From an uncultured Actinomycetes bacterium (GTDB taxonomy: Bacteria; Actinomycetota; Thermoleophilia; Miltoncostaeales; Miltoncostaeaceae): DNA of 5,686 bases. Each line of letters starts with the position of its first letter. Within the stretch, counting starts at the first letter, position 1. Positions 4,419-5,686 of the stretch are shown here, in pieces. Location of the stretch: NCBI GenBank assembly GCA_903928615.1, contig CAIYRJ010000097.1:1-5686 (forward strand), read 5' to 3'. The notes beneath the pieces were generated by a model. The model saw only the letters and a list, made by a program, of their open reading frames with translations, did not search any database and had not been told where the DNA came from. The position numbers and the translations under genes are program-made.

Positions 4419-5686
4419 ATGCCCCGTTCACGCCGCCTGATCACCGCCATCGTGGGCCCGGCCCTGCTCGCAGGCGCCACCGTCGGGGTCGGCACCGCCA
4501 TGGCGGCCACGCCCGGGGTGATCACCGAGTACCCCAGCGGCACCGGGGTGATCGGCGCAGCCGGCATCGGCGTGGCGCCGAATGGCACGGCGTACGGCGT
4601 GTTCAACAATCTGAACCTCGTGGTGCCCTTCACCACGGCGGGCCGGGGCACGCAGATCCCGGTGGGCGCTGCCGGGGGCCTCGTGAGCAGCATCGCCCCG
4701 GGGCCCGACGGCAACATGTGGATGACCTACAACTTCACGGCCACGATGGGGCGCCTGAACACCGCGACGGGCGTCACCACCCAGTACGGCGGGCTCGACA
4801 CGCCGGGCTGGGCCTCGGCGGCCGGGCCCGACGGCCGCCAGTGGGTCACCCTCACGGGCGGTCAGATCGCGGCCGTGCCGATGTCCGGGTCCACGACGAA
4901 CTACGCGATCCCCACTCCCGGCGCGGTGCCCATCGGCATCGCGCAGGGGCCCGACGGGCGCATGTGGTTCAGCGAGGGCACCGGCAACAAGATCGGCGCC
5001 ATCACCACCTCGGGCCAGATGACCGAGTACACGCTGCCCACGCCCGACTCAGATCCCCAGTACATCGCGGCGGGCCCTGACGGCAACATGTGGTTCACCC
5101 AGGCCGACGCCAACAAGATCGGGCGCATCACCATGAGCGGGGTGGTCACCGAGTACCCCGTGCCCACGCCCAATGCCAACCCGCGTGGCATCGCCGCGGG
5201 CGCCGACGGCAACATGTGGTTCACCGAGCCCATGGCGGGCAAGGTGGCGTCCATCACCATGGCCGGCGCCATCACCGAGTACTCGGCCGGCCTCAGCCCC
5301 AACTCCTACCCGGCCATCATCGCAGCGGGCCAGAACGGGCTGATGTGGTTCAGCAACGAGAACGCCGCGAGCGTGGGGTCGATCACCACCGGCAACACGG
5401 CCCCGGCTCCGCCGCCACCGCCCGTGCCCACCCCGAGCGTGAAGCCCAGCGGCCCCACCGACGTGGTGACCCCGGTCACCAGCCGCGTGCGCACGGCCAC
5501 CTCAGGCGGGCGCACCACCATCACCTTCAGGCTCCGCTATGCCGCGAGCGGCAACTACGCGTTCCGGCTCGAGACGCGGGCGGGCAGGGTGCTGCCGATG
5601 CTCGCGGGCACGCGCATCGCGGGCACCAGGGTGAAGGCGGGATCCGCCAAGGTGCTGAACGTGCGGGGCGCCCGCAAGGGGCGCAC
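4419..5686 (+). CDS. Secreted Vgb-like (streptogramin lyase-like) beta-propeller protein, 3' end cut by window
   Basis: 422 residues are visible and no stop is reached. The start ATG 4419 has GGAGG 6 nt upstream. Residues 1-30 form a Sec signal peptide (MPRSRR, then a hydrophobic run, cut near AMA-A). Residues about 35-325 hold seven repeats of 41-43 residues with the signature GPDGNMWFT (positions about 53, 95, 136, 177, 219, 261, 304) joined by ITEYPxPTP strands, as in virginiamycin B lyase and SMP-30-like propellers. A proline-rich hinge (329-338) leads to a C-terminal domain, RVRTATSGGRTTITFRLRYAASGNYAFRLETRAGR, read as a beta sandwich. There is no histidine in the visible part, so the two catalytic histidines known for Vgb are missing; antibiotic-lyase activity is unlikely. 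It may bind a ligand or the cell surface. Cotranscription with the nitroreductase is possible. Confidence 0.85.
   Translation, partial: MPRSRRLITAIVGPALLAGATVGVGTAMAATPGVITEYPSGTGVIGAAGIGVAPNGTAYGVFNNLNLVVPFTTAGRGTQIPVGAAGGLVSSIAPGPDGNMWMTYNFTATMGRLNTATGVTTQYGGLDTPGWASAAGPDGRQWVTLTGGQIAAVPMSGSTTNYAIPTPGAVPIGIAQGPDGRMWFSEGTGNKIGAITTSGQMTEYTLPTPDSDPQYIAAGPDGNMWFTQADANKIGRITMSGVVTEYPVPTPNANPRGIAAGADGNMWFTEPMAGKVASITMAGAITEYSAGLSPNSYPAIIAAGQNGLMWFSNENAASVGSITTGNTAPAPPPPPVPTPSVKPSGPTDVVTPVTSRVRTATSGGRTTITFRLRYAASGNYAFRLETRAGRVLPMLAGTRIAGTRVKAGSAKVLNVRGARKGR
4521..5393 (+). repeat. Seven tandem ~42-codon propeller-blade repeats
   Basis: The blades recur every 41-43 codons. Copies 5 and 6 are closest: the 21 bases encoding DGNMWFT are identical at 5079-5099 and 5205-5225, 126 bp apart. 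Copy 1 (APNGTAYGVF) and copy 3 (GPDGRQWVT) are the most diverged. A count of seven matches the closed fold of Vgb, so the propeller itself looks complete within the window. Confidence 0.75.

Noticed and set aside
4521..5393. CRISPR-like or intergenic tandem repeat reading of the ~126-bp periodicity
   Set aside because: The period is in frame, diverged at the DNA level and explained by propeller blades.
4901..5524. Minus-strand open frames opposite the propeller gene
   Set aside because: Their repeats simply mirror the blade repeats of the plus-strand gene.
1..5686. tRNA, rRNA, insertion sequence, integrase or phage genes
   Set aside because: No matching sequence or protein motif was seen on either strand.

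Overview
This is a GC-rich window with short, tightly packed genes. Several starts carry a TAnnnT box 6-7 nt before the ATG and no Shine-Dalgarno sequence, the pattern of leaderless actinobacterial promoters. The last gene pairs a streptogramin-lyase-like propeller with a small C-terminal beta-rich domain. Together these suggest an Actinomycetota genome, possibly Thermoleophilia-like. The phylum is an inference and the class is a weak one.

Left part (1-849): the last 42 codons of a PIN-domain (VapC-type) toxin run rightward off the left edge. They converge on a complete type II toxin-antitoxin (TA) pair on the minus strand: a Phd/YefM-type antitoxin (849-577) and a VapC-type PIN ribonuclease (580-176). 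The toxin appears to start at CTG, in a CTGA overlap with the antitoxin stop codon.

Middle (850-3146): a 152-bp divergent spacer leads to a 714-residue exported protein with DUF1254 and DUF1214 domains. The DUF1214 part is split by about 110 extra residues that look like a separate small beta domain. Its leader has four segments that can pair in mutually exclusive ways. Its stop codon overlaps that of the converging doc gene in the tetranucleotide CTAG, and a strong hairpin lies 23 bp further on, inside doc.

Right part (3143-5686): a second complete TA pair on the minus strand consists of a ribbon-helix-helix (RHH) antitoxin (3720-3514) and a Doc/Fic toxin (3517-3143), overlapping by GTGA. 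Upstream are two TGGTACCA palindromes exactly 11 bp apart. They overlap the antitoxin -10 box and look like the autoregulatory operator. The divergent gene beyond is a complete RutE/HadB-type nitroreductase (3784-4377). It is followed after 41 bp by a secreted seven-bladed Vgb-like propeller protein with a proline-rich hinge and a C-terminal beta domain, cut by the right edge (4419-5686).

The window is therefore a TA-rich stretch (one partial and two complete modules) interleaved with two exported proteins and a flavin reductase. I see no transposase, integrase, tRNA, rRNA or CRISPR array, and no gene-free stretch longer than 300 bases.
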